Below are positions 1 through 12,124 of a stretch of DNA of 64,000 nt, piece by piece. Under the pieces are notes generated by a model. The model was not told the DNA's origin. It searched no databases and saw only the letters and a program-made list of their open reading frames with translations. This DNA comes from Gossypium raimondii (taxonomy: Eukaryota > Streptophyta > Magnoliopsida > Malvales > Malvaceae). The DNA lies in assembly GCF_025698545.1 (NCBI RefSeq), contig NC_068565.1, positions 6,510,001 to 6,574,000 of the forward strand, in the 5' to 3' direction. The translations under genes and the position numbers were made by a program. Each line of letters starts with the position of its first letter. Position 1 is the stretch's first letter.

Positions 1-290
1 TTGAGCAATTTATGACGGTTTTATTATGGCATAAGATGCTAAATGGAGAGATGTCGTTGTTGAAACGGATTATGTACTTGCTATTAAAGGGATCAATGGC
101 GATTCAAGAGGTATTTACATAGAGATTTGGTTCTAAGAATTCAAAAGTTATGTAGTCAAGATTGGAGCAGATCTCAAGCTAGATGAATTTTGTCGCTCAC
201 TTGCTGGCTGGAATGACGAAGGATTTCCCAGTTGGCGCCCAAATATTCCATAGGGCTCCCTCTTTAATCCGTCACTAGTTAAGGATAGAT
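1..290 (+). pseudogene. LINE-type RNase H domain remnant
   Basis: Conceptual translation in two frames gives pieces of the RNase H-like domain found at the end of plant non-LTR reverse transcriptases. About 46-138 reads WRDVVVETDYVLAIKGING, with the acidic ETD that normally supplies a metal ligand. About 209-290 reads MNFVAHLLAGMTKDFPVGAQ, matching the usual 'N..A..LA' tail of this domain. Stops near 136, 181 and 288 and a frame change separate the pieces, so it is a dead fragment. The rest of the element would lie left of the window. Confidence 0.6.
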
Positions 291-647
291 AATATGTCTA
301 TATTTTCTACTACCGCTACATCCTGTTAATTTAATAATCCATTTTCTTGTTAAAAACAAAAAAAACTTTTCTACCCATTTGTTTAGAAATTTTGAAATTG
401 AAATGAATGAACAAAGTTTATAAAATAAGAAACGTAAACGACTTGTTGATTATAAAATCAAGTATTCAACATCATACATGACAAGTGACAACTGGTTTAA
501 TCTATTATTAGAAAGTTGGAAGCAAATTGAATTACTCCACTATAAAGTATAAAACCGCATTAATGAACAAAAACCACATGTGTTAAAATATTTGGGTGAA
601 ATTGGAATATTCCAAGAATATGAAAGCAAAACTTGACTATATAATAA
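291..647. other. AT-rich intergenic stretch
   Basis: No coding, RNA or repeat signal could be recognised between the LINE remnant and the following foldback element. Confidence 0.5.
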
Positions 648-799
648 GGGTAAATTACACTACTAGTCACTAAACTATTAGTAAACTTACGTTTTAGTCG
701 TTCAACTTCAAAAAGTTACAAAATAGTCACTAAACTATTGTTAAGTTTTTATTTAAGTCACTGAAATATTTAATTTTTTTTATTTAAGTTACGGGACAC

Positions 800-2565
800 T
801 AGAAGTAGTTTCTCGAAGCAATGTTCTTTATGTCTCGAGACTAGGTCTCGAGACCAATCTCCCTTATTTCCTTAATTTCGCTTCGATGTTGGAATGTCTC
901 GAGACTTGGAATAGGGCAAAACTAATTTAGCTTCAAAGTTTACTTGTCTCGAGACAAAGGCCACTTATCTCGAGACTAGTTTGCCAAGTCTCGAGACACT
1001 AAACATGTAGGTCATAATATAAGGTAAATTTTGTTCTCATGGTCTCGAGACATGATCATGCTGTCTCGAGACTCAATGGTAAAATGACCCTAAATGCAAA
1101 TTTTCAAGCGTCCAAACTATACCAAATGACCCCTTAAGTATACATAAACTTTACATCATAGTAAAACCATCAATCTAGCACATATAAACACAATCAAACA
1201 TCATCAAATCATAACCATCAATGTATCGTCATTTAACCAACTATTTCTCAAAATCAAACTTGTATAAACTAGCATAATTATCCACTAATTAAAGGTTAAA
1301 GTTCATTTTATAAAACCTTATATGCCAAATACCAAATATACCAAAATGACCACTTAAACAACATGCTCAAAACAACTTAGGTACATATCATTCCAACTCA
1401 AACGCATATATGCATACAAAAGAGGTAGCAAAATGATTCCCAAGCTAAGTTGTTGAGAATGGATGCTTTGACACTTTCAACCTATGAAAATCTTTGTCCG
1501 AGACCTGCATACGAAAATAGCAAACTATACTCTAAGTATTTTAAACTCACTAGTGCTAATATAATTCAAATACATTTCATTAAGAATAAAATAAAATAAA
1601 GTAAATATATACATATAATAAATATCAATCACATTCCAATATCAATTTCTATAATTATTCGTTTTGGCCCCTATTATCCTTTGACGATAAACATTAAAAC
1701 GGATACTCGGATCTATATATATCGAGGAAGTCCACACCCTGTAGAAACTAGGACTATTTTATTTTGTCATCTCGGGTTGCTCAACAATGATGACTTTAAG
1801 TATTTGTTTATTTTACCATCTCGGGTTGCCCGATATCGATAGCTAGGAAATCACTATATCGATAACCCTATGACATTCTAGCTATACCCGAACCCCATCT
1901 AATATAATTTAATGGGGCATTAACATCATAATCACCATTGTAACATATATCATTGTAATATCAATGTCCAAATTTTCATATTTACATCCAAAACAATTTT
2001 AAACATTTATCACATAATTCAAGTATCATCAACTCCATTACTCAAAGTTTTTAGGGGAAAGATACCATTACTTCTATGCATAGTCACACTAATTATAATG
2101 ACTAATTAATTTACAAAAATAAATTGAAATTGAATTATAGAAGTACAAACCAAAAGCGACTATTCGTTAATGACTTTATCTTTTCTTTTGTCACGAGAGT
2201 CGAGACGATCCTATGTCATCTTTAGCTATAAAAGTTAAATCCAAATATAGAAACTCGTTATTTATACAATTCAAATAATTTACAATAATTTAAATATGAA
2301 TGCATTTTTACAATTTATTAAATTATTGTATAGCTCTTAACTTAATTTATAACTAGGTCTCTTTTCTTTTTAAATTAAAAATTCAATAGCGATTCTATTT
2401 TATAATTTAATCCCTAACTATAATTATTAATCAATTCATGCTAATTCTACTAAATAATTTAATCTATCACTATCGCAGACGGCATGTAAATATTTACTTT
2501 TCAAACTTAATCATCACATTTTAACAATTCAACTTCAAAATCGGGTTTTTCTGACACCATTGAAA
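800..2565. mobile_element. LTR-like insertion with palindromic decamers
   Basis: This block has no counterpart in the two shorter copies of the surrounding element, so it is an insertion. Its left part holds a cluster of the palindrome GTCTCGAGAC. Later parts contain 'catctcgggttgc' twice (1770, 1820) near 'atatcgat', a texture common in plant Gypsy LTRs. No gag/pol coding is present, which would fit a solo LTR. The exact ends, a TG..CA boundary and a target duplication were not resolved. Confidence 0.4.
832..1072. repeat. Cluster of GTCTCGAGAC palindromes
   Basis: Seven perfect copies start at 832, 845, 896, 946, 988, 1042 and 1063, with one near-copy (ATCTCGAGAC) at 967, all within 241 bp. 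Spacing is irregular (13-54 bp), so this is a dispersed palindrome cluster rather than a simple tandem array. Confidence 0.9.
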
Positions 2566-2902
2566 ATTAGATCTTTACAGTGGATCAGTACTCATCTACG
2601 AGTAGAAGAATATACCTTAGAACCATGTCGATCTGACAGTTAGTGCTAAAGATTGAAGAAGAAAATTGTTTAGATTATGGTTTATAGATTCGTGACATTC
2701 AAAGTTGTTTTATGAAAAAATTAAATAGTAGAAAAGAAGGGTAATGAGAGCTTTCGATCAGCATACGACAACAACTTTAACAACCCAATGACCCAAATAA
2801 AAATTTATAATTAGTTCAATAATCATTTTATAACTTTTTAAAACTAAATGACTAAAACGTAAACTTACATAATAATATAATGAGCTGAGGTATATTTTAC
2901 CC

Positions 2903-3509
2903 TAAACTCAGTAATGAACAAACACACAAAAAGTCGACAAGACAAGACAAATAACAAGTGAGGAGTGACAAGCGCACATGAAAATCCAGTGATAATTGAG
3001 CTGTCATGATCCGTACGTTTCACCATGTGACATAAAAGTACACATATGTAACAACGACGAATACGATAAGACCTATATCTTTTTGTTTTCAAAATAAAAC
3101 TGATAGGAAAAGCATATTATTAGATTTTTATATAGTTTTAAATTAGATACAATCTGTATAAAAAGTAATATATTTGATAAAATTAGAGATTATGAAATGT
3201 GAACATACCCTTTTTTTCAAACAATGTTCGGATTATACGGTTTTTTGTACTTTGTATTTGCTGAGAAAATTCAACATTTTCTGCGGGCAAAATTGATAGA
3301 AGCCTTATACCCACTTTCTCTTTTATTTTATATATTCACACATATATATATTTCCTTGATGCATCATGGGGAATCTCAACGACCATACATGAATATAACA
3401 AGTGATCAATCATTTATTATTGATTACTATAAACAATATCGATTAACTTTTGGTTATATGTTAGATTTTAATTTTAACAATATATTCTAAGTAAATATAT
3501 TAAGTGTAA
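2903..3509. other. AT-rich intergenic stretch
   Basis: Open frames occur here but resemble no protein family and have AT-driven composition. Nothing else was recognised. Confidence 0.5.
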
Positions 3510-3518
3510 TAAAAATTA

Positions 3519-4274
3519 GGATAAACTATTAAAATAGCCGCTTTCGTTTATTTTATATTACATTATAGTTAATTATGTTTGAAATATTACGTTTTAGTCA
3601 CTTATGTTAACGTCTTATAACATTTTAGTCCCTGAGTCGTTAATTGCTGTCAACGGTGTAACGGTAAGCTGACGTGTGACGTTAAATCATCATTTCAAAT
3701 AAAGATTTTAGGTTAAATTATGCAATTAGTCCCTATATTTTTTGTTTTGAGCAATTTAATTTTTCTTTTTTGTTCTTTTAACTTCCTTTATTTTTCTTTA
3801 TTTTCTATTCTTTTTTGCTTTTCTTTTTGTTTTTCTCCTTTCTCCGTCTCTTGTAACGTAGTTTTTCTTTATTTTCCTTTTCTTCTTCCCCTTTAGTTTT
3901 AACAAATGTAAAACATAGAACAATTATATTAAAAGAGATGGAGAAAGGAAGATAACAGAGAGAGAAGCAGAAGAGAGTGAAAACAAATTAATGAAAAAAA
4001 AAGGAAAGTTGAAATAACATAAAAGAAAAAATTAAATTGTTCAAAATGAAAAAAACATGGAGGTCAATTGTATAATTTAACCTAAAGTTTTTGTTTGAAA
4101 TGGTGATTTAACGTGTCACGTCAGTTTACCATTATACCATTAATAACAATTAACGACTCAATGACTAAGCTGTTACAACACGTTTACATAAGTGACTAAA
4201 ATATAATATTTCAAACATAAATGACTGAAATATAACTTGAGATAAACAAAAATAACTATTTTAATATTTTACTC
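3519..4274. mobile_element. Long-TIR foldback MITE with 9-bp flanking repeat
   Basis: Two arms of roughly 250 bp are inverted copies. The left runs from GGATAAACTATTAAAATAG through 'ttagtcacttatgttaacg', 'gtgacgttaaatcatcatttcaaa' and 'taaattatgcaattagtccct'. The right arm repeats these in reverse order. The loop is pyrimidine- then purine-rich and has no coding. The 9-mer TAAAAATTA flanks both sides (3510-3518 and 4275-4283), the length expected of Mutator-like elements. AT-richness makes the flank match less decisive. Confidence 0.7.
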
Positions 4275-4635
4275 TAAAAATTACAATTATAATTAATATA
4301 TCAAATAACAATAACTATGCAGCCCTCCTATGAATTAGGGGTGCTCGAATAACTATAACCGTACCAACCATTATAAATTATAATTAATTGAAATGAAAAT
4401 ATATTAAAATCTGGATTAGAAATAAAATAAAATTTAAACTAAGATTTTATATATAATTTATACGAATAAACTAGAATTTAAAATTTTAAATTTTGAAAGT
4501 TTTAATTTTGTTACTAATTTACTTTTTATGATAATTTTGTTATACGCATAATCACCTATATTTAGTTCACTGATTCAACATGTGAGAATGCTCAAAAATA
4601 AAGTGAGCACGTAATTATAGTATTTAATACTTATC

Positions 4636-4735
4636 TATTGAGTCTTAGTTCGATTGGTATGAATATTATTGTCAATACAAGAATATGTGAGTTTGAGTGT
4701 ATTGAGCGTGTTATTTTCCTATATCTATTAAATTA
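4636..4735 (+). repeat. SINE-like sequence, copy 1
   Basis: About 95 bp aligns by eye with 36753-36850: 'ttgagtcttagttcgattggtatg' here against 'ttgattcttaactcggttagtatg' there, followed by parallel gtgagttt/gtgggttg box-B-like segments. Spacing of the box A-like and box B-like pieces suggests a tRNA-derived SINE. No A-tail is obvious in this copy. Confidence 0.4.
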
Positions 4736-6340
4736 CATGGCTGTATTTTGTGTGGATTTTATGTTTTCAAATAGAATCTCGAATTTTCTTGGTAAGTTAA
4801 TTTGTTTCTTCATTTACTTATAATTTTATTAGGTATTTGGTAAAGCCCGATTGGTATTATTGAATACTAGTTTAACTTGTGGGCTTTTATATACTTTATT
4901 TTAATTATCTTTGATTGTGTTTATATCACCTATTAATTAGGTTTTAATTTAGTTGTAAAATAAAAAATATTATTTTAAAAATAAAATATATTATTTTGAG
5001 AGTATTTTATCGTTTTATATCTTTTACATAAAAATAACAATATATATACATAGTAAAATTTGAATCTATACCTTTATAATTTTTAACAAAGTTATTTTCA
5101 GTTCAACGAAGTTTCATTTATTATTTATATAATTTTTATAAATATATTTGTTTCATAATTTTATTTTTACTCATAAGTATGCTATAATAATAATTATTAT
5201 TCAATTTGTAATTTGTATGTCTTTTGTTTGTATGAATATACTCTCAACAAATGAACATGATCATCTTGTTTTGTACCCCATGCTTGCAACTAGAAATCTT
5301 ACAATTTATTATAAAAGTATTGTATTTGAAAAAATATTTAGAAAAATATAATGGTTTTTATTTATTTAAAAAATATAATAATTTTTTCTCTCTAAAAACT
5401 AATCACGTCATGTCAAATGATGGGTTCACTATGCATGTGACATGTGTCACACTTTACATAGTTTTTTTATACAAATGGTCAAATTTTCACGTGATAACAT
5501 TGCTTTTAAAGTTTAAAGTGCGACGTGTGTTACATGTATAATGAACCTGCTATCTAGCATAGTGAAATCACTTTTTGAGGAGACATATTTTTTAAAATAA
5601 TTTAAAACCCACGTTATTATTCTAAATATATTTTTATAATACAATATTTTTATAAACTACTCAAAACCTTAAGATGTTATTGCACTTAAAATCTCGGTTG
5701 TCGGATTCTATCATGAAGAAAAGTGTCTTAGAATAATCTAGTTACTTTACGTTTGGCTGTAGGACTATGCATTTGGTTATTGTTTGACTATTGATTCATC
5801 TGCTTTGTTTATGTACACTTTTATGTGTTTAGATTTTTTTTTATCGTAATTAGGGTATTCATCATTGGTAATAGTGATTAATCTTTTTGTCGTGAGTGTT
5901 TTCTAAAGAAGTAAATGTCGACTGCCCATGAAATAAACTCCATTCCTATGAGTGGAGATTAAACACTCTGTTATATGACTGAAGGATTGGGTGAGTAACC
6001 AGGACAAGTTTTTTGTTATGTTATGTTGCAAATTGTTTTGCTTTACCTGCTTTAGATATGCATAAGAATTGAAGTCTTCAAACTTGATTATGGCATAAAA
6101 GTAGGAACTTTATATGAAATTCATGCATGGATTAAAAATGGATACTCGTAAAACATGACAAATGTTGTTAAGTATGAAAATGAGTTTACTCGTAAAGGCT
6201 AAAGGTTTCAAAGCATGAAAAATGTTTATACATTATGATGAACACGAGATTTCCATGCAAGGTATTTGAGTTTAATTTCTTTATTTCATGAATTTAGTTG
6301 GTGGGTATTTTGTGGAATGATTAATCAATGTTTTTTTATC
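4736..6340. other. AT-rich intergenic stretch
   Basis: Strongly AT-rich. Small open frames here have biased composition and no recognisable domain. No RNA gene or repeat with clear ends was found. Confidence 0.5.
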
Positions 6341-7036
6341 TAGACCTGATCATGGGTCGGGTCACCTAGCCCGGCTCGAAGGCCCGCCCGAAATGTGGGA
6401 GGATTTGAATAAAAATATAGGCTCGAAAAATGAGTTTGGACAAAAAAATAAAGCCCGTTTAAAAAACGGGTCGGGCCTCGAGTAAGACATTTTTGGCCTT
6501 GGCCCAACCCGGCTCGAATTCACTTAAGGACAAAAAAATCTATTCTTTTTTTTTTTTTGAATGTTATTTTCTTATTGTTTTCTCCCTATTTTGCTACCAT
6601 TTTACTATTATGTTGCTACTATTTTGTTGTTATTGTTTGGATATTGTATAAAACTTATTTTATTGTTAATTTTGTTATTATTTTAAAGGCATTTGTTAAT
6701 TTTGTTATTATTTTAGAGACATTTTCTTTTTAAGTTGCATTTATCTTAGTGTTATTTAAGTCTACATATTTTTTAAAATTTATTTTCAATTTGTTGGGAA
6801 ATATTTATTTTGATGTTTTTAGTATTTTTGATGTATTATATATATATATATAAATTATATAAAAATAATATAAAAAATTAATACGGGCGGGCCAAGTTGG
6901 GCCCGGATTTTAACATTTTTATCTGGTTCGGGCTTGAACAAAATTTTAGGCCCATTTTTTGGGCCAGGCTGAGTCTAGGCCTAATAAATAGGCCTAAATT
7001 TTTAGTTGAGCCCCGCCCGGCCCATGAGCACCTCTA
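6341..7036. mobile_element. hAT-like non-autonomous element, copy 1
   Basis: Termini are inverted: TAGACCTGATCATGGGTCGGG on the left, and the right end reads in reverse TAGAGGTGCTCATGGGCCGGG. Direct 8-bp flanks are TTTTTATC (6333-6340) and ATTTTATC (7037-7044), 7 of 8 matching, as expected of hAT transposition. The interior includes an AT-rich core with a TA microsatellite near 6836-6852 and GC-rich subterminal 'gggcccg' tracts. It has no transposase frame. Confidence 0.8.
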
Positions 7037-7317
7037 ATTTTATCAATTTAGTTGTTGTCTTCAACACATGTATATATCTGTGTGTGAATATGTGCATGAG
7101 TATGTATAATTATGGTTATGTGGTGTGTATGTTGTACATAATTATATGTATTTGTTTTGAACTTGTATTGTGTTTTTATGTGCATGAGTATGCGTGCGAG
7201 GAGAAATTATTTTATAAAATTTTCTCATTACATTATTTATAGTTTATTTTTAATTATTTAATGATATTTTAGTAATTTTTTTATATTATTGTCATATAAT
7301 TTTGATAATTTTTTACC

Positions 7318-7452
7318 TTTAATTCTAAATCTTAAACCTTAAACCTCGAACTTCGAATCTTGAACCCAAACCTTAAACTTCGAACTTGAACTCTAAATCC
7401 TAAACTTTAAATTCTGAACTTGAATCTCAAATCTAAAACCTTAAACCCCAAA
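7318..7452. repeat. Degenerate telomere-like heptamer tract
   Basis: About 130 bp of imperfect heptamers on the theme CCTTAAA/CCCTAAA: 'aaatcttaaaccttaaacc', 'gaacttcgaatcttgaac', 'aaatcctaaactttaaa', 'aaaaccttaaaccccaaacc'. It resembles a decayed interstitial (CCCTAAA)n tract, though low-complexity drift is possible. Confidence 0.5.
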
Positions 7453-8903
7453 CCGAACCAGGTTCAAGTTTAGGATTTAGGATTTTAGCATTAGGGAGAT
7501 TGTTGAGATCATTGCCTAACGTACTAGAATAATATCTCATTTATTGTTCATGATGTTCTCCACTTCAATTGACATCAATAACAATAACAATAATAATTGT
7601 GTTTAGAATATTTTGCACTTTAAAATTAAATTCACTCAATTAATAAAATTTGTGTTCATAATTTAATTTTATGAGATTATAATTAAATATTAAAATTTTT
7701 GAACGTTGTAAGAGTGCTATAAATTTTTCTCTGTATAATGACTCTTAAATTTATTTATTATTTGAATTTTAACGTAGACCAAAATTTTAAAATTAAAATT
7801 AAAAGAAATTCAATAAATATTTTTAAAAGAAAATTTATAAGTGATCGATCATCTGTTATTTTAAAATTAAAATTTTCATATATACTCACTCATCAAGCTA
7901 ATTTTATTTAAAAATGATTTCAACCTCATAAAAAAAGTACGCAAAAATTGATATGACTTTTAGTCGAAAAGTAAAATTAAGATATTGGGATTTTGAAGTA
8001 TTCAATATTCAAAATATACAATTTATTTAGAATTTTAAATTGTTAAGTTTGATTATATTGAAGGTTTTATCTATTTCCTATTTATTGACTTGTTGTACCA
8101 AACATGATATTGGACCTTTAATAGGTTTTGCAATGAAATTAAATTGCGAGATTTCGTTATTATTGGAGATATATATATTGGTAATATTTAAGAAATGACT
8201 AATATCATAGAAATCCTTAAACTAATATACATTATTCAATTAAGTCTTTCAGCTGTTTTTAATTAAATAAGCCTTTATTGATAAAAGTCCTGATTTTATT
8301 TAAGAGTATCTATTGAAACATGAAAGTGTCTATATTATATTTAAGTATTTGTATTGTTTTAATCACATTATTAATAATTCATTATATTTTTATTACCAAT
8401 AAATTTGTGAAATGTCTTGAACTAAAATAATAATAATAATATCTTGATGTGTTGGTCCAAATCACAAAAAAAAAAAACTATTTTCCTCAACATACCTATT
8501 TTACCATTTTATTTATGGCAATAGACCTATTTATTCCTATCTATTTAAAGGAATAAAAGTATAAAGGTTTTATTTATATTATTATTATTAGTATTATTAT
8601 TAGAGTTTTCCATTGAAATAATGGTACAAGTTAACTGATGGTATCAATTGAGAAATAATTAACATTCATGCCAGAGGCAGAAAATTTGGTTGGGAGCTAA
8701 AATTAAATTGTATATTTTATGATAGTAAAAATGTAATTTCACCATTTTAATAATCTATATCTTTATAATTTTAAAAGAACTAAATTAAATTTTGATCATT
8801 TTTGGGGCCAAAGCACAATTTTATTATTACTAATTTAAAATTTTATAAATTATAAAGAGTATAAATGGTTAAGGGGGTCCACCCTCTGCCAACCCCCTGG
8901 CTT
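7453..8903. other. AT-rich intergenic stretch
   Basis: Contains short poly-ATT runs near 8430 and 8575-8600. No gene, RNA or bounded repeat was recognised. Confidence 0.5.
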
Positions 8904-9307
8904 TAGGGGTGTTTAAACTTCGGTTAAAATTGAATCAACCTACTCAATCAATCTAATTCGATTAATTGATCGGTTAACCGATCTAGTTTGGTCGGAGATC
9001 GGTTAAAGGTTTTTTGGAATTTCAATTAATGGTTAATTTGGTTTGAAATCAGGTATTTAACCAAATTAACTGAACTTAATAAATCTAGTCAAATGAACAT
9101 TATAATTTTTTTATATGTTTTATACTTGTTTTAACAAAAAAAAAACATATTTATTCAATTAATCGATCGAATTAATCAAAATATTTTGGTTCAGTTAATT
9201 TTTTAAATTTCAATTTAATTAACGGTTAAAAATTAAAAATTCGGTTAATTTGATTAGTACTAGTTTGATTCAGATTAACCGATTAATTAACCGTTTGAAC
9301 ACCCCTA
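8904..9307. mobile_element. TIR element, probably hAT-like MITE
   Basis: The left end TAGGGGTGTTTAAACTTCGG is an inverted match of the right end, which reads in reverse TAGGGGTGTTCAAACGGTTAA. The interior is full of 'cggttaaccgat'/'ttaattcggttaa' motifs on both strands. Possible 8-bp flanks CCTGGCTT and CCTGATTC match at only 5 of 8, the rest being transitions, so the class is tentative. Confidence 0.6.
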
Positions 9308-11110
9308 CCTGATTCCACGACTGAATAAGGAGTATAAATATCATTAAAAAAATTAAATATTTTTAATTATATTTTAAAATATAATTATTTTATTTATAAA
9401 AAGCCACCCACTTCATATAAACAAATCTCTTTAACCTAAAATTTTATGAAAAAAGAAACTAAGATTGGGCCCAAACATATGTCTCTCCCATGAACCTTGC
9501 TTTAGTACATGTTTTGAACAAAGCTTAAAAAAAGCCCAACAATGGTTCTCCAAAACTCGATGGCCTTATTATTATCCTTTCAAAAATAGAGGCCCATGTT
9601 TTATTATTGGACTATTTTTTACGTCGTTATAATCCCCAACCAATGGGATTAAAGACCACAAAGACGCAGCAAATGGTGACAGGCAAATGGATGATGTCGT
9701 TTCCACTGTCAAGTCATTCCTTGGACTTTTCAAAGTTACCCAACGTTTTAGTTAGCTTGTTCAAAGGTGTCATTCAGGGGAGGTTCATTCCCATCTAATT
9801 TAATCTGGATTATTATTTAACAATAAATTATTAATTAGATTTTAGATATATACATAAATGTTGGGTTTTTTTTTCATAATTTAATATTTTTTAAATAGTT
9901 GAATTGTTGATGGAAAATTGATTTATTCTCTGAGTCGAGAGTCGGAAAAATAGGAGAATAGTGTAGAGGAGAATGGAAGCTTAGTATGTTAGGGTTTTGA
10001 GAGGGGAGAAGAGTCTCCTTTCTATGTTGTATCTTGGAGGCATTTCAGTGGCTTTTAGGTGGTCCTCTCTCCAGAAGAATGCATATATTAATAGTGGGTG
10101 GCCTAATCAAGTAGTTAAGGATGGGTGGTTCCCCCTCCCCCCTTCCAATTAGTGATGCAAGGCATGCTAGTAGTCGATTATTGAGTGATCGTCATGACTA
10201 TTTAAGGTGGAGGGTCATTCGCGGTTGCCTCTCCGTCTGTTTTTCATGGTGCTACATGTCTCAATCAGATAACAATTTTCCTCCCAATTGAGATATGGGT
10301 TATAAAGTGACCAGCTTGGAAGAGCCATCAATGGTAGAGTTTTAATTTGATTTTGAATTAAGTAATTTGAAAATTAATGATAGTTAAAATAATATATTTT
10401 TCTAAATTCATCTACTTAAAAAATTTAAGTATGATCATCAAGATTTCAAAATTAAATCGATGATCGAACCGATCATACCACCATTTTCTAGTTTAATCAG
10501 TCCGATAAATTTAATTAAATAAATTATTAAAATAAAAAGATAAAAAAATAGTCCGATAAAATTAATTAAATAAATCATTAGAAATGAGTACCCACAGGGT
10601 GTAAAAAGAAAAAGAAAAGAGATAAGGTTTATTGTTTTTTCCCCAGAACTAAACCAATGAAAGAAAGTGAAATACAGTGTGCCATTAATGGTTAATCCAC
10701 AGATCACTATCAATAAATAAATTTCTTTTTCCTAGCTGCAACATCAGGTTTTACCAAACCATGTCCTACTTTTCCCAATAGTTTAACATTTTAATACATT
10801 AAATCTTGAAATTCATTGAGTTTGAGCTCATCCACTTAAGGTGTTATTTTGCTTCTGGAAAATCAACAAAAAAATCTCAATAACCTCAACTACTAGTCAA
10901 ATTAGATAGAAAAGGACAAAAGAAGCCCTCAATGATAGCAGCTAGGAAAAGAAAGCAGCAGTTTTCCACATTCAGACAAAATATAATAATTGTTGTCAGT
11001 AAAATAACTAAAACTAAAGAAATTTCAGAACAAGATAAGAATACATTGGGGTCCGAGAATCCTTATCCATCACCAGTTTAACTTTTACTACTTCCATTTA
11101 ATGATTCACA
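9308..11110. other. Intergenic and upstream region of the AILP-like gene
   Basis: About 9920-10290 is less AT-rich ('gagaggggagaagagtctcc', 'ggtgctacatgtctcaatcag') and looks like part of an old transposon, but no domain or terminus could be found. The last ~300 bp are presumably promoter of the gene starting at 11187. Confidence 0.4.
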
Positions 11111-11111
11111 G

Positions 11112-11118
11112 TATAAAT
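11112..11118 (+). promoter_or_regulatory. Putative TATA box of the AILP-like gene
   Basis: TATAAAT lies 69 bp upstream of the ATG at 11187, leaving room for a short 5' UTR of about 40 nt. No other close TATA candidate precedes this start. Confidence 0.5.
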
Positions 11119-11186
11119 GGTGATTCAACCCTTCAAACTCCCATCTCTACTTCCATTTCATCTGCCATCAATTTGCTCTGAAGATC

Positions 11187-12124
11187 ATGTTGGCTATTTT
11201 TCACAAGGCATTTGCCAATCCACCAGAGGAGCTGAATAGTCCAGCTTCTCATAAATCTACCAAGAAGCCTAAACAGCCTGAAGAAACCCTAAATGATTTC
11301 CTATCTCATCACCCTCACAACACTTTCTCCATGAGCTTTGGCAACGCTGCTGTTTTGGCTTATGTCCGCCATGAACGTGCTGCTTCAGTTCACCAGAGGT
11401 AAAGTTTTGTATGGAAAATTAATTGCTGGTATTATTATGAAAGAAAAGATATCAATAGTTTACAGTTCTGTTTGCAGGTTGTTTTGTGGGTTTGATGACA
11501 TATACTGCCTCTTCTTAGGGAGCTTGAACAATCTATTTATGCTGAATAGACAATATGGTCTTTCCAAAGGGAGCAATGAGGCGATGTTTGTGATTGAAGC
11601 ATATAGGACGCTGAGGGATAGGGGTCCATACCCTGCTGATCAGGTTGTTAAGGATCTTGAAGGAAGCTTTGCCTTTGTGATCTATGACAGCAAGACTGGA
11701 ACCGTGTTTGCTGCACTGGGGTCTGATGGTGGGGTGAAGCTGTATTGGGGAATTGCAGCTGATGGCTCTGTGGTCATATCTGATGATTTAGATGTCATTA
11801 AAGAAGGGTGTGCCAAATCCTTTGCTCCTTTCCCGACTGGTACTTAACAGGCTCTTTTTTTTTTTGTTTTTTTGGTTGAATTTAGTTAACCTAAGAAAGG
11901 ATTGATTGGGGATGTTTGTGTGGGTTGCAGGATTCATGTTCCACAGTGAAGGGGGGCTGATGAGCTTTGAGCATCCAATGAACAAAATCAGGGCAATGCC
12001 AAGGGTAGACAGTGAAGGAGTGATTTGTGGTGCTAATTTCAAGGTTGATGTTTACACTAGAGTTAATAGCATTCCACGAGTGGGCAGTGCAACCAATTGG
12101 ACTGATCACTGGGATTCCCATTAA
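11187..12124 (+). CDS. Aluminium-induced / stem-specific TSJT1-like protein (DUF3700)
   Basis: Three exons, 11187-11398, 11478-11839 and 11931-12124, join with GT..AG sites and preserved frame to give about 255 aa. The product matches the plant AILP/TSJT1 family, a glutamine-amidotransferase class II-like fold. The start MLAIFHKAF, the diagnostic YGL (in QYGLSKGSNEA) and LRDR (in LRDRGPY) motifs, and the FEHPMNKIRAMPRVDSEG segment are all visible. The N-terminus lacks the Cys2 nucleophile of true amidotransferases, as is normal for this family, so no amidotransferase reaction should be assumed. Family members are induced by metal, wounding or darkness; the exact role is unclear. Length is normal and no lesion was seen. 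Nearest neighbour downstream is SAM50, same strand, 1.2 kb away. Confidence 0.93.

Larger units (their letters stand above)
648..2902. mobile_element. Mutator-like foldback element, interrupted
   Basis: The ends are inverted copies of each other for about 150 bp. The left begins GGGTAAATTACAC and continues through 'agtcactaaactattag..cgttttagtc'. The right, read in reverse, begins GGGTAAAATATACC and follows the same order. Right-hand interior sequence (2570-2880) also matches the elements at 12722 and 48375, including 'gatcagtactcatc.acgagtagaagaatatacc'. Those copies are about 450-500 bp, so this one has gained about 1.75 kb of foreign DNA in the middle. No convincing target duplication was found at its outer ends. 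Confidence 0.6.

Noticed and set aside
3224-3490. 88-codon open frame
   Set aside because: AT-driven hydrophobic composition, no domain, no supporting context.
5148-5541. Two overlapping frames of 67 and 96 codons
   Set aside because: They overlap each other in different frames in AT-rich DNA and match no family.
7006-7242. 78-codon frame rich in Cys/Tyr
   Set aside because: It starts inside the hAT-like element and runs through 'tgtgtgaatatgtg' low-complexity sequence.
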